A program made the position numbers and the translations under genes. From Seminavis robusta (lineage: Eukaryota; Bacillariophyta; Bacillariophyceae; Naviculales; Naviculaceae), in the NCBI GenBank assembly GCA_903772945.1, contig CAICTM010000372.1:1-64000 (forward strand): a DNA stretch of 64,000 nucleotides, written 5' to 3'. The notes beneath the pieces are model-generated. The model ran no database searches, was not told the DNA's origin, and saw nothing but the letters and a program-made list of their open reading frames with translations. This document shows positions 34,737 to 45,517 of this stretch, piece by piece (position 1 is the first letter of the stretch; each line of letters opens with the position of its first letter).

Positions 34737-36473
34737 GTGTCTGATCCTGATGCTTCCATTGTGAATATCTTTCGACACAACCCTGTGACTGGTATAACCT
34801 ATCTGGCAAGGGGAACCAACAGTAATGAGCGAGATAACTTGGATCTGGCCCACAAAATTCTTGTCGCCACCAGTGTTGGTAAGTACAAGTCATTATTTAT
34901 TATGCATTGCTCTTCACCCAATTCTCACCAATGTCAATGGCCAAACAGGTATCTATCGAGCTGACCGGTTAATGACTGGTTTCTTTGAAGAACGCAATCA
35001 GATGAAGTCGGTTACCCATCTTGGTGAAGAAGACTATGGCATTGTTGAAACTGAAAGGCTTCTGCTTCTCAATTCGATTGCTAAGAAGGTTGGATATAAG
35101 GACTCCGAGTTGCCTTTTCGAAAGATATCAGCACCGACTGTCCAGCCAGCGGGTTCCAAGGAATTCATGGGCTTCTGCTACCGGGTGAATGAGTTGCCGG
35201 ATTTAGAGACAGAAGACAATCAAGAAGAAGATGATGTTCCAGTGACAGTAGATGGTATGTCACAGGAACGCAATGAGGCTACTGAGGAAGACGTGGAACA
35301 ACAGTTGCAGGATCTACAGCAATCTGAAGCGATCCAGCAAAGCGATGCCTTAAATCGACAACTGATTCAGGCAGAGTTGGCGAAACTGCTTCCTGATAGC
35401 AATGGAAGGTTGAGCACTATAGATGCATTCTCCAATCTATCTAACAAGCAGCCTTGGATACCATTCCGATCGCCTGACTCTTCGACAGCTGCTTCCATGT
35501 TAGATCGGGAGGAGGAGAGATTGTTTAATGAGGAGCACACCAACTACAACCAACAGGGCCGCGGCAAGCCAAACTACAAGGCCTTTGAGCGGAACTGGAA
35601 TAATGAGGTGGCTCGCCGATTTAGAGAATGGAGCAGAGGTGATGACACGGTGGTCCAAATCAACAGGAAGAGTCGACAGCAACTGGAGGAGTATCTACGA
35701 AAAACAAGGGAAGCTCGCACTTTACAAGCTGCCGCCTCCACCGCCAATGATCCAACTCGAAGTCGACTCAATGCAACTCTCAGGGAAACAAGACGGTCAT
35801 TGCCAAGTCTTCCCACTCCTCACCAAACACAGCCAAGAGCATACACACAACACCAGGATGGGCGAACACCAATTGGCAACCCAAACTCCCAAAATACAGC
35901 CATCTTACTGGGGAGATTGCAAGGAGTTCAAGAGAGTGTAATGCAACAGCTTCGCAATGTCGCCCCTTTTGGTATTGCTGAGCCAGCGGCAGCACCAACT
36001 GGCCCTCCTCTGAGGCCACCAAGAAGAGTATTCAGGAGCAGAAGATTCTGCATAACTTGTGGGCACAAGAGAAGAGACCACCATGAAGATGAGGGTGTTG
36101 CCAATACCTGCTCAAGGAACTATTGTGGCAACTGCTGGCAGCTCAAGGATTACCATGGTCCTGGTGATGGCTTTGGTCCTACTTGCAGTAAATCAACCCA
36201 CAAGAACAGCACTGAAAGGGACAATTGGTTTGACATCAAGGTATGTTACTGGTGTTATTACTGTTGACTACTTGGATAACAAACAACAACAATCTTACAG
36301 CTGTTGCTTCCTTTCTTTTCAGACATGAGACATTTTCAGGGCATTGAGTATGCATAGACTCCATTGTGGGCAGTGAGAGAGGCCCTGTGGATAATGTACT
36401 GCTGGCTACTGATAACCATCCCACTGAAGTTGTGTTTGTGCTTGCTCCAGCATACAGTATTGAACCAATGACT

Positions 36474-36932
36474 CTACTCTGTAAGTAAGAACTCTTTGGC
36501 TTCCCACTCCCACACACCAAACTGATTATAGAGAGCATCCCTCATAAGTGGTCTAACTATCATCTTGCACAACTCTTTCTTTGTGACAGGATCTCCTTCC
36601 TCCACTGTCAAAGCAAGCAGAGCAAGGACATCACTGTACCACTCAGAGCTCTGCCTCACTCCCCATCCAGTCATGGTCTCCAGAATCCAGGTCATATCAG
36701 GTGTCATGGGCACAGCTTTTTCTTCCATTATGAGTTGCTCGACCATGACACTGGGAAGGTACTTTACCTTTAGCACAAAGTACTGACTGTACCTGTTTGC
36801 CCTGTCAGTTTCATCCACCAACAAAACATACTTAAGTTCATAGCTCTGCCTGGTCTTCCGAATCTCATTGAATGGGTAGCGACTGTTAACATCTAGCCAG
36901 TGTTTAAAAACAGGAGTAGCTGTGTGCAACAT
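36474..36932 (-). CDS. Hypothetical protein convergent with the transposase-like gene
   Basis: The frame encodes 152 residues from the ATG at 36932. It has mixed charge with no signal peptide or transmembrane segment and reads like real protein (VLLVDETDRANRYSQYFVLK, WGVRQSSEWYSDVLALLAL). I recognise no family. The frame closes upstream at once, so an earlier exon on the minus strand near 36940-37120 is possible but unproved. It ends 146 bp from the stop of the transposase-like gene and might be a second gene of the same mobile unit. Confidence 0.45.
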   Translation of the reverse strand: MLHTATPVFKHWLDVNSRYPFNEIRKTRQSYELKYVLLVDETDRANRYSQYFVLKVKYLPSVMVEQLIMEEKAVPMTPDMTWILETMTGWGVRQSSEWYSDVLALLALTVEEGDPVTKKELCKMIVRPLMRDALYNQFGVWEWEAKEFLLTE

Positions 36933-38005
36933 GGTGGTGTACTAGCTTTGCTGTAGTTGGCTGTATAGGAATCCAATCCAATGACTTGATGATGTTCGCG
37001 AACGGAGACCAAAATGTGAGCAAGAAATAATGAGGGCTCCAACGGTACAGTGCACCTCTGCGCACCTCTGCGAATAAGTCTTCGAGGCTTCCACAAGACT
37101 CGAACTGTTTAAGTGACAAAATTCAAATATTTTACTGTGATCGTTTCTGTAGACTTTGGCGACTCTTGTGAGGAAAAATCGTCCTATAGTTTGCCTGTAA
37201 CCGCTGTTCGCCCATACCCATCATGCGAGTCGAGTCCCCCAAAAGGCATCTCAATCGTTCATCCAAGCTGCGAATTTGTGTTTCTAAGCCTGCAGTACCG
37301 TACTATTTTAAAAATTGCACACCCTGTCACCGTGGCCCTTGATTGATCATGTTGATTGGTGGCCGGCCCATAGTTGAAAAGTAATTTGCTTGGACCAGAC
37401 AGTTAATACCTCCATTGCCGGTCTGTGCCTGGAAACCTTCTTTGAATTTTTAAGCCTTATGACGCGTTTGATTCTCCAATATGTCTTTTTTACACGATTG
37501 TTTTTCTCTCTTCTTCTCGTTTGGAGACACTGGGTAGAATTATGACTTAAGTAATGGTCGTTGGACGCAACTACTGTACCGGTACTGTACGTCACCTGTA
37601 ACCTGTTTTAATTTAAAATACCACTCTGAGTCCTGAGTAACCACCTCACCAACTCGTGGTGCCACTGTGCCACTGACGAGAACAGCTCTAACAGCTCGAG
37701 GAGTTAACCACAAACCACAAACCAAACCGGAAGTTGCTTTTTTCTTTGAGAGCTCTATTTTTATTGGTGCCTGCGACCACCGTTGTTGCTTTTCACCTGT
37801 GGTTTGCGGCGACTGTAGAGATCGACAAAAGCGGTGTTGAAGAGTAGACAAAACGGTGCTGGAAGTGAAGTAGTGGAAACCACATCTCATCCTCCCCATT
37901 TCCTTTTTTGTTGTCCTCGTCTCTACCGATCTAGCTTGGTAAATCCACCATAAACTGTATGGGAGTACTGGAGTACTTACTTTCTTACTTTATTGATCAT
38001 TTGAG
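36933..38005. other. Intergenic region, no convincing gene
   Basis: A minus-strand frame at 37540-37899 lacks protein character. A short minus-strand frame at 36904-37119 may be a lost exon of the neighbouring hypothetical gene. A GTACCGGTACTGTAC palindrome lies at about 37576. Confidence 0.4.
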
Positions 38006-38983
38006 ATGATGGAGAACGAGACTCGTCAAGGTCCAGACGAAGAGGTTGGCGGACAGGACCGTCGTGGTCGTCATGACGATGACAACAATGAAGAAGAACA
38101 ACGAGCCCTTCCCAATCGTCAACACCGAGTTCTGGGCCCCTTGGACGCGGGTCGCATGGATCTCTTGTCGGATGAACTCCAAGCCATTCGCAACCTCAAG
38201 ACGGCCGTCAAGGACGATCCCGATCTCCTTGTGATGGACGGCCCGTTTGCGTTCTCGGATTTTGATCTCAGTCAAATCATCATTGCCAATTACGGCAACG
38301 TCGATGCCGCTCTGGAACAGGCTCAAACATTGCAAGGTTTTCGCATGGAATACGACATTGAAGAGTCGCTCGAAAGTGGGCTTTTGTTCCTCTACGAAGC
38401 CATGCGACTCTTTCCGGGCTTTTTCCTCTCCCTCTCGTTTACCCGAGAACGCCATTCCGGTCACTACACCTTGGCGATTGACATTACCAAACTCTGTGCC
38501 GGGCTAATGGCTCTCTCGGATGGTAGTGCCATGAAGATTCTCATTACGGCACTGTACTTTTGTCTGCAAGCCATGAATCCCGACTTGGAGGCCACACGGC
38601 AGGGTATGATTTTGTTGTGCGAATGCGAAAAGTTTGATTGGAAAACTGACATGACGTTGGGAGGATTCAAACAGATTCACGCCGAGCTCGTCAAGGAATA
38701 TCCCACACGATGGCGGTGTACTCGCAATTTCAATACCGGACTCTTCTTTCAGTTGATGATGAGTTTGGGCAAATCCTATCTGCCGCATGATATGCTAGGA
38801 AAAGTACAAATGGGATGTACGTCTCCGGCGGGACGACTGGATAATATCTATCTGCAACCGAGTTTGGAGGCATCGAACGAACGATTTCTAGAGAGATTTG
38901 CCGATGCATTGAGAAGACGGTATGCCAATGCGGCAGCTTTTGTCGTGAAGCAACAACCGACATCGTCGACAGCAGCTGATTAG
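38006..38983 (+). CDS. CRAL-TRIO (Sec14)-like protein
   Basis: The protein has 325 residues and no intron; ATG codons occur at 38006 and 38009. The first 45 residues are acidic/basic and disordered (DDDNNEEEQ). The rest is a globular alpha/beta protein. A likely CRAL-TRIO core runs from about residue 90 to 300: YTLAIDITKL, then KILITALYFCLQAMNPDLEA, then FNTGLFFQLMMSLGKSYLPH. The last part (LQPSLEASNERFLERFADAL) is helical. Such proteins bind and transfer small lipids between membranes. The assignment is weaker than for the second copy at 47588-48541, because the N-terminal helical subdomain is not obvious. No targeting signal is seen. Confidence 0.6.
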   Translation: MMENETRQGPDEEVGGQDRRGRHDDDNNEEEQRALPNRQHRVLGPLDAGRMDLLSDELQAIRNLKTAVKDDPDLLVMDGPFAFSDFDLSQIIIANYGNVDAALEQAQTLQGFRMEYDIEESLESGLLFLYEAMRLFPGFFLSLSFTRERHSGHYTLAIDITKLCAGLMALSDGSAMKILITALYFCLQAMNPDLEATRQGMILLCECEKFDWKTDMTLGGFKQIHAELVKEYPTRWRCTRNFNTGLFFQLMMSLGKSYLPHDMLGKVQMGCTSPAGRLDNIYLQPSLEASNERFLERFADALRRRYANAAAFVVKQQPTSSTAAD

Positions 38984-40515
38984 CGAGTAGAATAGGACAA
39001 ATTTTGTACAGTTAGCTGTTACTCGAATAAATGAATCAATCACTCGTTCAATCGATCGTCTTGTTGGCTGCAGGTCGCTCCTTTGGGCCCTCAGACGTCG
39101 GGGGTTACCAGGTACATGTAGAACGAACCGGGCAGTTCTTGCATTCACTGAGCGGTGTCTATCCGCCTGTTAGCCTACCGGTACTTGACCACTCTTTCAG
39201 CCCTCGGTCGGTCGCTTCGGCCTGCCGCCGACCTTGGGTGCCTGTCTCCTCCCATTATTCAGAAGTAGCTAGTTCGTTTCTGATTAGGGCAACTCGAGTG
39301 AGTCCTCAGTCTCAGTCCAAACGGCAACTCCATCATCATGTACACATTGGTGCCCGAGTGTCTCGGCTCACGGACCAACTCTGGGACCCCCGGTAGACCT
39401 CGTGGACCAACTCAAGGTCCCACAAAGGGACCCACCCCCCTCGTCCATCTCCAGTGGTTTCTTAAAAGAAATACATTTCCACCAAAGGGGTTATTTCTAT
39501 GATCAGATGAGAGACACCTGTGGCTCCTGTTTCTAGCTAGCTACTAGGGAGAATCCTTCGATTGAATCTTCGGTTTGGTGAGGTGAAGACGGAAAAAGTG
39601 CAAGTACATGTATTCTGTTTCTGGAGTTTGGCACCCGGTGGCTCATCTTTGGTTGATTATGTAGCTTTTGGTTTGGTCAGAGTTTTGTTGATGGAGGTTC
39701 AGGTGGGCACCAGCTCTCCAGGAGGTTTCGTTCAAACTCTGGTCGTTCCTGGGCTAAATCTGTCCTGCAGCAGCTACATCGTGGGCTCTCTCCGCACTCC
39801 CCACCCATACACAGTGTAGTCTTTTGCTTGCTAGACTTGTCTGCAGCCCATGTTGAAAATGGGACGATGGTGCTCTCATCACCGCAATCTAGGGTGCTCT
39901 GTGGGGTGGGGGCCTGTTCAAGTTTTGTTTGTAGTCCACTGTCAACCAGTGTCTGACCTTTGACGCTGGCTTAATTTGCTGGTTTGGTACGTACGTCGCT
40001 CGAAGCGAAGCGGCAACAACAGCAGGCGTGACGGCGTGACACTCCGCCAAATTCTTCCATTCTCTTCCGCAGACGCGCCAGTTCATCATCAGTCCTCGCT
40101 CGTCCACTCACCAAACAAGCATTCACTCAAAATTTCGCACTCAAACGCCCACTGCCTCACAAACTGACCGTCCAGCAGGCCAACAAATAGTTGCACTTGC
40201 CCCAACATCAAGCATCCTGTTATCAAGAGCACATGACCCCAGCGGCTAGCATTCTTCGACGAAAGACGGACATGACATCCTGACAGAGTTTCAGAGCGCT
40301 ACGACACCGTTTCTTTGACTTCATACTTCCTGATTGATAGATTAGCATTTCTTGTACCGATACTGTACAAGCCTCCACGTAGAATACACTGTATACCACT
40401 CTGAAAGACTGTACCCACAACATACACTCGGATAGAGCACTGCCGCATTACATTACAACCCAACAAAGCACAACAAAGCACAACACTTCAAGCAATCACA
40501 CCACAACAAGCAAAC
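38984..40515. other. Intergenic region, no gene seen
   Basis: This 1.5 kb is GC-mixed with no convincing frame on either strand. A CTAGCTAGCTACTAG palindrome lies at about 39534. Sequences before the transporter ATG are A/C-rich (CACAACAAAGCACAAC), a typical leader composition. Confidence 0.45.
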
Positions 40516-42277
40516 ATGGGAATGCGAGACGTGCTCCAGAACCTCTTCCAAACCAATCCATCCTCCAACAACGAAAGCGACATGATGTTTGCCAACTTTC
40601 CAACTTCTTCCTACGGCACTGCCAATGACGAGGAAAAGCATCCTGTTTTGGAAGAATCCTCCACCTACTCGACGGACAGCAGCAGCGAAGCCTCCCTCCC
40701 CGGTTCACCCCAGCGACAAGGCAAGAGCAGTAACAAGAACAAGTCTTCCTTGACCATTTTGCAACTGGCCGTGCTCATCTTTTACTCGGTCAGTGGAGGG
40801 CCCTTTGGCATGGAGGAATCCGTTCGCGCGGCAGGACCTTTCTACACCCTCTTGGGATGTCTGGTGGCACCCCTCATTTTTTCGGTCCCGGAATGTCTCA
40901 TGACGGTTGAATTGAGTTCCGGTGGATTTGCCTCTTCGGCAGCCGGATGTGCATGGGTCGAAGAAGCCTTTGGGAATACGGCGGGATTCTTGACGGGATA
41001 TCTGCAATGGGTTTCGGGGGTCACGGACAATGCCATTTATCCCGTGCTCTTTTTGGAATATCTCCTGCAAGTCTTTCCCAATGACACTTTGCAAAGCGAT
41101 GAGGGATCGAATATTACCAAGTACATGCTCATTACCAGTATCAGCGTCGGATTGTCCTATCTCAACTGGTTGGGATTGGATCTAGTCGGCAACATGTCCA
41201 TTGTCGTTTGTGGCATTGCCATGAGTCCCTTTGTACTCTTGATGATGTTTGGAGCTACCAAGGTGGATCCAGAACTGTGGTTCCAAGTGCCAACGGATTT
41301 TATGGAGGATATCAGTAACAGCACCATGCTGGACAACACTGTAGCTGCCGTTGCAGACGATGATGACATGGACATGGAGGGCGGATTCTTTCCCAATCTC
41401 GTCTTGGGCGGAGTCTTGCTCCGACCTTTCCTCAACAATCTATTTTGGAATTTCAACTCGTTTGACAATGCCGGGTCCTTTGCCGAGGATGTGCGCGAAC
41501 CTTCTCGGGTCGTGCCTCGTGCCATGTTGTGGGGACTCATCATGGTTGTCTTGGGATACATTCTTCCCATGCTCGTGGCGTTGGGGACTACCGACGCGGC
41601 ACCTTCGGAATGGGTGGATGGATACCTCGCCACGGTCTGCACCGAAACGGTCGGGCCCTGGCTTGGACAATGGTTGGTCTTGGCGGCAGCATTGAGCAAT
41701 ATCGGACTCTTCCAAGCCGAACTCTCCGCCGATGCCTACATGCTCATGGGCATGGCGGAACGAGGATACTTACCACAATTCTTGGCCCAACGCAACCCCA
41801 AAACAGGGACACCCACCTACTCGCTCTTTCTGGGGACCATGGTCATTGTCGTCATGGGGGTCTCCAACTTGGATTCCTTGATTGAAATGCTCAACTTCAA
41901 CTATGCATTGGCACTCATTATGGAATATGCAGCCTTTTTGAAACTACGCATCTCCAAGCCAGATGGTGAGTATTGTATTATCTTTGGTTGGACTGTTGTT
42001 GTTGTGGTTTACATAGCTTGTCTGCTGACGATTCTGTTGCTGCTTTTCTTGTGCAGTCGACCGTCCCTACAAGGTTCCTCTCGGTACATTTGGTTGTGCC
42101 ATTGCCTTGATTCCCACCATTATGGCTCTTGTGGCAGTGATTGCTCTTGCCAGCTACACGACAATCTGCGTCAATGCCGTCACCATTACTTTTGGAATCC
42201 TGGCATACACACTGACACGACGAATGCAAGCGTCAAACCAGTATGAACGGGTGCCAGCCATGTCCTTTGATGTATGA
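40516..42277 (+). CDS. APC-superfamily amino acid/polyamine transporter
   Basis: Exons 40516-41965 and 42057-42277 give 556 residues; the 91 bp intron starts GTGAGT and ends TGTGCAG. Residues 1-75 form a Ser/Asn-rich cytosolic tail. About twelve hydrophobic helices follow. The first, LTILQLAVLIFYSVSGGPFG, has the unwound glycine-rich segment (SGGPFGMEESV) that binds substrate in APC transporters. LNNLFWNFNSFDNAGSFAEDV, VPRAMLWGLIMVVLGYILP and a last part RPYKVPLGTFG match plant PUT/LAT-type polyamine or amino-acid carriers. An acidic DDDDMDMEG loop (about residue 280) separates helices. It is expected to import polyamines or amino acids by proton symport at the plasma membrane; the substrate is not fixed by sequence. 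It converges with the F-box-like gene. Confidence 0.88.
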
Positions 42278-42918
42278 CATGACACGCCAGATGCAAAAGA
42301 GGACGAAGTTTTTAGTGCGAAAAGCAGCTACCCACAACTTGTAGAAATAAAAAGATGACACATCTGAACAAATACATAATGCAACATACAATTCATCAGG
42401 GAGATAGAGAACGTCAGAGTGATTGGCTTGTTGGAGTTGTGCGCATGAAGCGAGAGCACAGTCAGGCCAACGAAACAGGAGCCAAGTTACGGAGCCTTCA
42501 CTGGTTAGACGGAAACTCCTATGCAAAGACTACACGAACTAAAGCAAGAAGTGCTCAAAGTCCAACATCCATCCGTAGACAACAACTGCTAATGAACTCA
42601 TAATCGCAAGCCCTACACATCATGCACAAGATAGCTACATGTAGAAGCTCAACGCCCACTCCTCGCGGTATTGCTGCAAAGGTTCGCCCAACCACAACGT
42701 CCCAACAAACCTGAAACAGTTTCCTGCCTGCTCTTCTCGGACTGACTTCCTGTGTTTTGGATGTGGCCATGATGTACCCTGAGGCTAGCTCGCCATCTGG
42801 CTTTACCCTCTTGCCCGCATTTTTCTTGTCAGCGAATGTCATGGAACTGAGAGTTTGCTGCCCAGGAACATGGAACAATCCAAAGTCGAAGATGCCACCA
42901 CCTAGCTACTAGTAGCCA
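42278..42918. other. Intergenic region between convergent genes
   Basis: No gene is supported. A minus-strand frame at 42555-42878 without ATG has some protein character (KRVKPDGELASGYIMATSK) and may be 3' untranslated sequence of the F-box-like gene. Confidence 0.4.
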
Positions 42919-44142
42919 TCAATGGACTTGGTTGCGGCGGCGCAGTGCCTTCTGCAGACACTCTTGATAGTTTGGATATCCCTTCTCGTAAAAGTAGGGG
43001 AAATTCTTGACTGTGCAAACACATCCATCGGGGTGTACCTGCTCCAGCCCAAGAACTGCGAGAGCATTGTTGGTTGTGACCATGGTCAAGGCTCCGTCAT
43101 CTCCAATATCGCCACTTCCTGGAGTCATTTGCGATTCCAAGGCATCAAACTGTGATTGTGAACTAATGACAGGTAGAACCGTTGTGTTTCGGTAGAGGGA
43201 CCCAGAATCATACAGAAACCTTTGGAGTTTGGGACAGTGGCATGTTACCCAGCCTAAGCCTTCCAGAGATAGGAGGCGCAAGTTGTTGGATCGAATGACA
43301 AAGTGTGGTTGCTCTCTTTCCTCCAACGCACCACTGGTGCACTGCACGTGAAAGAACAACTCTTGCAAATTGGGCAAGCCTTGTAGCAAGCCCTGGATCA
43401 TGGTTCCGTCGACATGATGTGCCAGAACATTTTCACCACCATACGTACCCGTACAGGAAAACCACAGTTGCTCGGTAAACACCAACTGAAGCGTGGTAAG
43501 GGAGGAAAGCCTCAATTTTTGCACAAGTCTATGATCAGCTCTGATATAGAGCAATGGGAGGTTCAGGTGCAAATGTTGCACCGAGGGGCATTCTGATGCC
43601 ACCAAGTCTAGAAACTGTTGGGAGGCCCCGCCACGTTTCTTGGAGGATTGCTTTCCGGACGAGGATGTTTCATACCACTCGACAGATTTGACGTGATCGG
43701 TGTCGCACTCTTGCATGACTTGACGAACTTGATGTGGGAGCATTGGATGACTGCTTTCGGATGTGATAACGACCGATCCAAGGACGTTATTTTGCTTCTT
43801 CCTTTGGAGCAACCAGGCAATTTTTGCTGCCTCAATTGGTGTTGGCACTCGGGTGTCACAGGTCCATTCGAGAAAGAGCCCCGTAATCTCTTTTGTTCGT
43901 TGCTCAAACAGATCCTTCCATTTTTGGCAGACTGGAACGAGAGTATGCTGCGCGGCAGCAGCAACTTCGACCTTGGTAAACTTAGGCCGGTTCTTGGTGT
44001 CCACCCCATCATCTCCGCCTCCACCAACATAAGACCAGATTCTCACAAGCAAATCATCCGAAAGGGTATCCATGGTGACGATATTATACTCGTAGTCTAA
44101 CTCATATGCTAAAAAATGGCTTGAGGTGAGTTCTGTGGTCAT
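42919..44142 (-). CDS. F-box-like protein with leucine-rich C-terminal region
   Basis: The protein has 407 residues and no intron. MDTLSDDLLVRIWSYVG is an F-box-like opening, followed by LVPVCQKWKDLF, as in the second half of the F-box. Translation may start at 44142 or at the Met at 44073 just before that motif. The remainder has loosely spaced leucine-rich segments (QHLHLNLPLL, LSSLTTLQLVF, LQGLPNLQELFFHV, LRLLSLEGLGWV), consistent with an irregular LRR substrate-binding arm. By family knowledge it would bring targets to an SCF ubiquitin ligase through Skp1. Targets are unknown. No targeting signal is seen. Confidence 0.7.
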   Translation of the reverse strand: MTTELTSSHFLAYELDYEYNIVTMDTLSDDLLVRIWSYVGGGGDDGVDTKNRPKFTKVEVAAAAQHTLVPVCQKWKDLFEQRTKEITGLFLEWTCDTRVPTPIEAAKIAWLLQRKKQNNVLGSVVITSESSHPMLPHQVRQVMQECDTDHVKSVEWYETSSSGKQSSKKRGGASQQFLDLVASECPSVQHLHLNLPLLYIRADHRLVQKLRLSSLTTLQLVFTEQLWFSCTGTYGGENVLAHHVDGTMIQGLLQGLPNLQELFFHVQCTSGALEEREQPHFVIRSNNLRLLSLEGLGWVTCHCPKLQRFLYDSGSLYRNTTVLPVISSQSQFDALESQMTPGSGDIGDDGALTMVTTNNALAVLGLEQVHPDGCVCTVKNFPYFYEKGYPNYQECLQKALRRRNQVH

Positions 44143-44375
44143 TTCTTTTGTCTAAATCTTGGACGCGCCTAATTTCCAAGTCCATTCATGCAACAATTAG
44201 AGGTGTGTGACACATATTCCTCTAATTACTGTGCCGCATGCAAGCTCCCGGATCCAATAAGCTGTCCTTGCCCCCCTGAAAAAGACAACTAAAACACCAC
44301 CATCCCCACACCTCATCATGCCAGGGATCAAGATAGACTACCATACCTATCGCAGAGACCCAAGAAGTATAGATC

Positions 44376-44612
44376 ATGCCACCCTCTGAGCAAAAGATCC
44401 GCTATGGCATTGCCACAGTGCCTCAGGTTCCAGACAACTTCACGGGCGAAGGAGGACTGTGGGCATGTGAAGCCTGCAACGAGACACTCACGCTTCCAAA
44501 CAATACGAAGCAATGGACATGTGCTCGATGCATCAAGGTCATGTACACCATGCCGGAAAGCGAATGTCCTCTCGAGAAAGTGAGGCGGGCATTTGTCAAG
44601 CAAATGAGGTGA
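44376..44612 (+). CDS. Small zinc-ribbon-like protein
   Basis: The frame encodes 78 residues from the ATG at 44376. Two CxxC pairs, WACEACNETL and WTCARCIKVM, about 17 residues apart, look like a small zinc ribbon. The C-terminus is basic (KVRRAFVKQMR). No family is recognised. An upstream frame starting at 44318 (24 codons with its stop) overlaps the main ATG in another frame and could limit translation. The gene could be longer downstream through splicing, because the frame at 44658-44876 also looks partly protein-like, but I see no clean donor. Confidence 0.45.
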   Translation: MPPSEQKIRYGIATVPQVPDNFTGEGGLWACEACNETLTLPNNTKQWTCARCIKVMYTMPESECPLEKVRRAFVKQMR

Positions 44613-45517
44613 CAGCGTTTTGCAAGACAGCGGTGCTCGTGGTGGACTGTTACGTATTTGGCTGGTCAAAACGGGTACCTACCATTCTTTCTACAATCAA
44701 CAGCAAAAGAAGGGCACTTCCCAACCTCCTCAGCGAGTGAATACTATCATTCTAGGGGTTGGACGCGGACGGGAGAAATTGCCAAAGAATTTTCGCGGCC
44801 TGATCCTATATCTGAGTTTCATACAGACTGGCAAAAGACTTTACTTCACATTGTTGACCACATTGTTGATGGTTGATGGTCTTAGCAGGGTTATGACATT
44901 TTTCTTTGAGCTCTTTGAACAGCATCACAGCCTGAGCACATGAAAACCATCCATATTGTCAATCCCAGCAACCATCGTTTCCATCAGGGGCCCCATGGCA
45001 TGCGATCATTGCGTGGGTACTTGGTATTTCAGGTCATTGAGAACTTACCGTGCAGGTACCACGTACCGGTGGAAACGAAAGTGTTGCAAGTACTTGTGCT
45101 AGTGATGATTCAGTTGACGAGACAATGCATGGGCCGAGCAGACACTGCCTCAGATCTTGAGTCTCGAAAGTCCAGCCCGTTTCGACAGTACTTGTGCAGA
45201 CTGTACATAGTTCCACGATCCAACTGCCCCAGCAAACTACAGACGCTCCTTTTGACTGCTTCGAACACGAGAACACGAGACGATTGAGTACGAAGCTCGA
45301 TCTGAGCTGGGGCGTTGGGCGGTCACAAAGAAAGCATGCACCTTCATCATGAAAGTGACGCAGTGCTAGGCTTGGCAATCGGTTGTGGTTGTGAAAAGAA
45401 CAATTTTCTATTTATTTCTTGTAAACCGCCCATTCATTGGGCATGGCGTAACCCGCCGCCTTCGACAAGATTCTACCGATAGTTTTGCTTTGAGTGGGTA
45501 CGTCGACTCGATGCCCT
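44613..45517. other. Intergenic region between convergent genes
   Basis: No gene is supported. The frame at 44658-44876 (ending DWQKTLLHIVDHIVDG) is possible but isolated. GTACC/GGTAC palindromes cluster at 45050-45095. Confidence 0.4.

Larger units (their letters stand above)
27958..36328 (+). pseudogene. Large zinc-ribbon transposase-like gene, interrupted by an LTR element
   Basis: Coding parts 27958-30084, 34743-34878, 34949-36240 and 36323-36328 join in one frame (1187 codons including stop). The break at 30084/34743 is the element insertion; the other two gaps (34879-34948, 36241-36322) are GT-AG introns. Residues about 60-150 hold a zinc-ribbon region (CPNC, then YPCNLCGRRFAGY), resembling DUF6729 proteins. 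A helix-hairpin-helix follows (ILPGMGSTKLRQLIELGV). An RNase H-like pair is VVYVDNCC (Asp552) and LLDSFHWMKR (Asp574). Past the insertion comes ARGTNSNE, whose Glu is a candidate third catalytic acid. The end has a Cys/His cluster (CITCGHKRRDHHE...CSRNYCGNCWQLKDYH). TAG at 29701-29703 stands where TGG (Trp) would fit. The family assignment is from memory and tentative; disruption by insertion and stop is directly visible. Confidence 0.75.
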
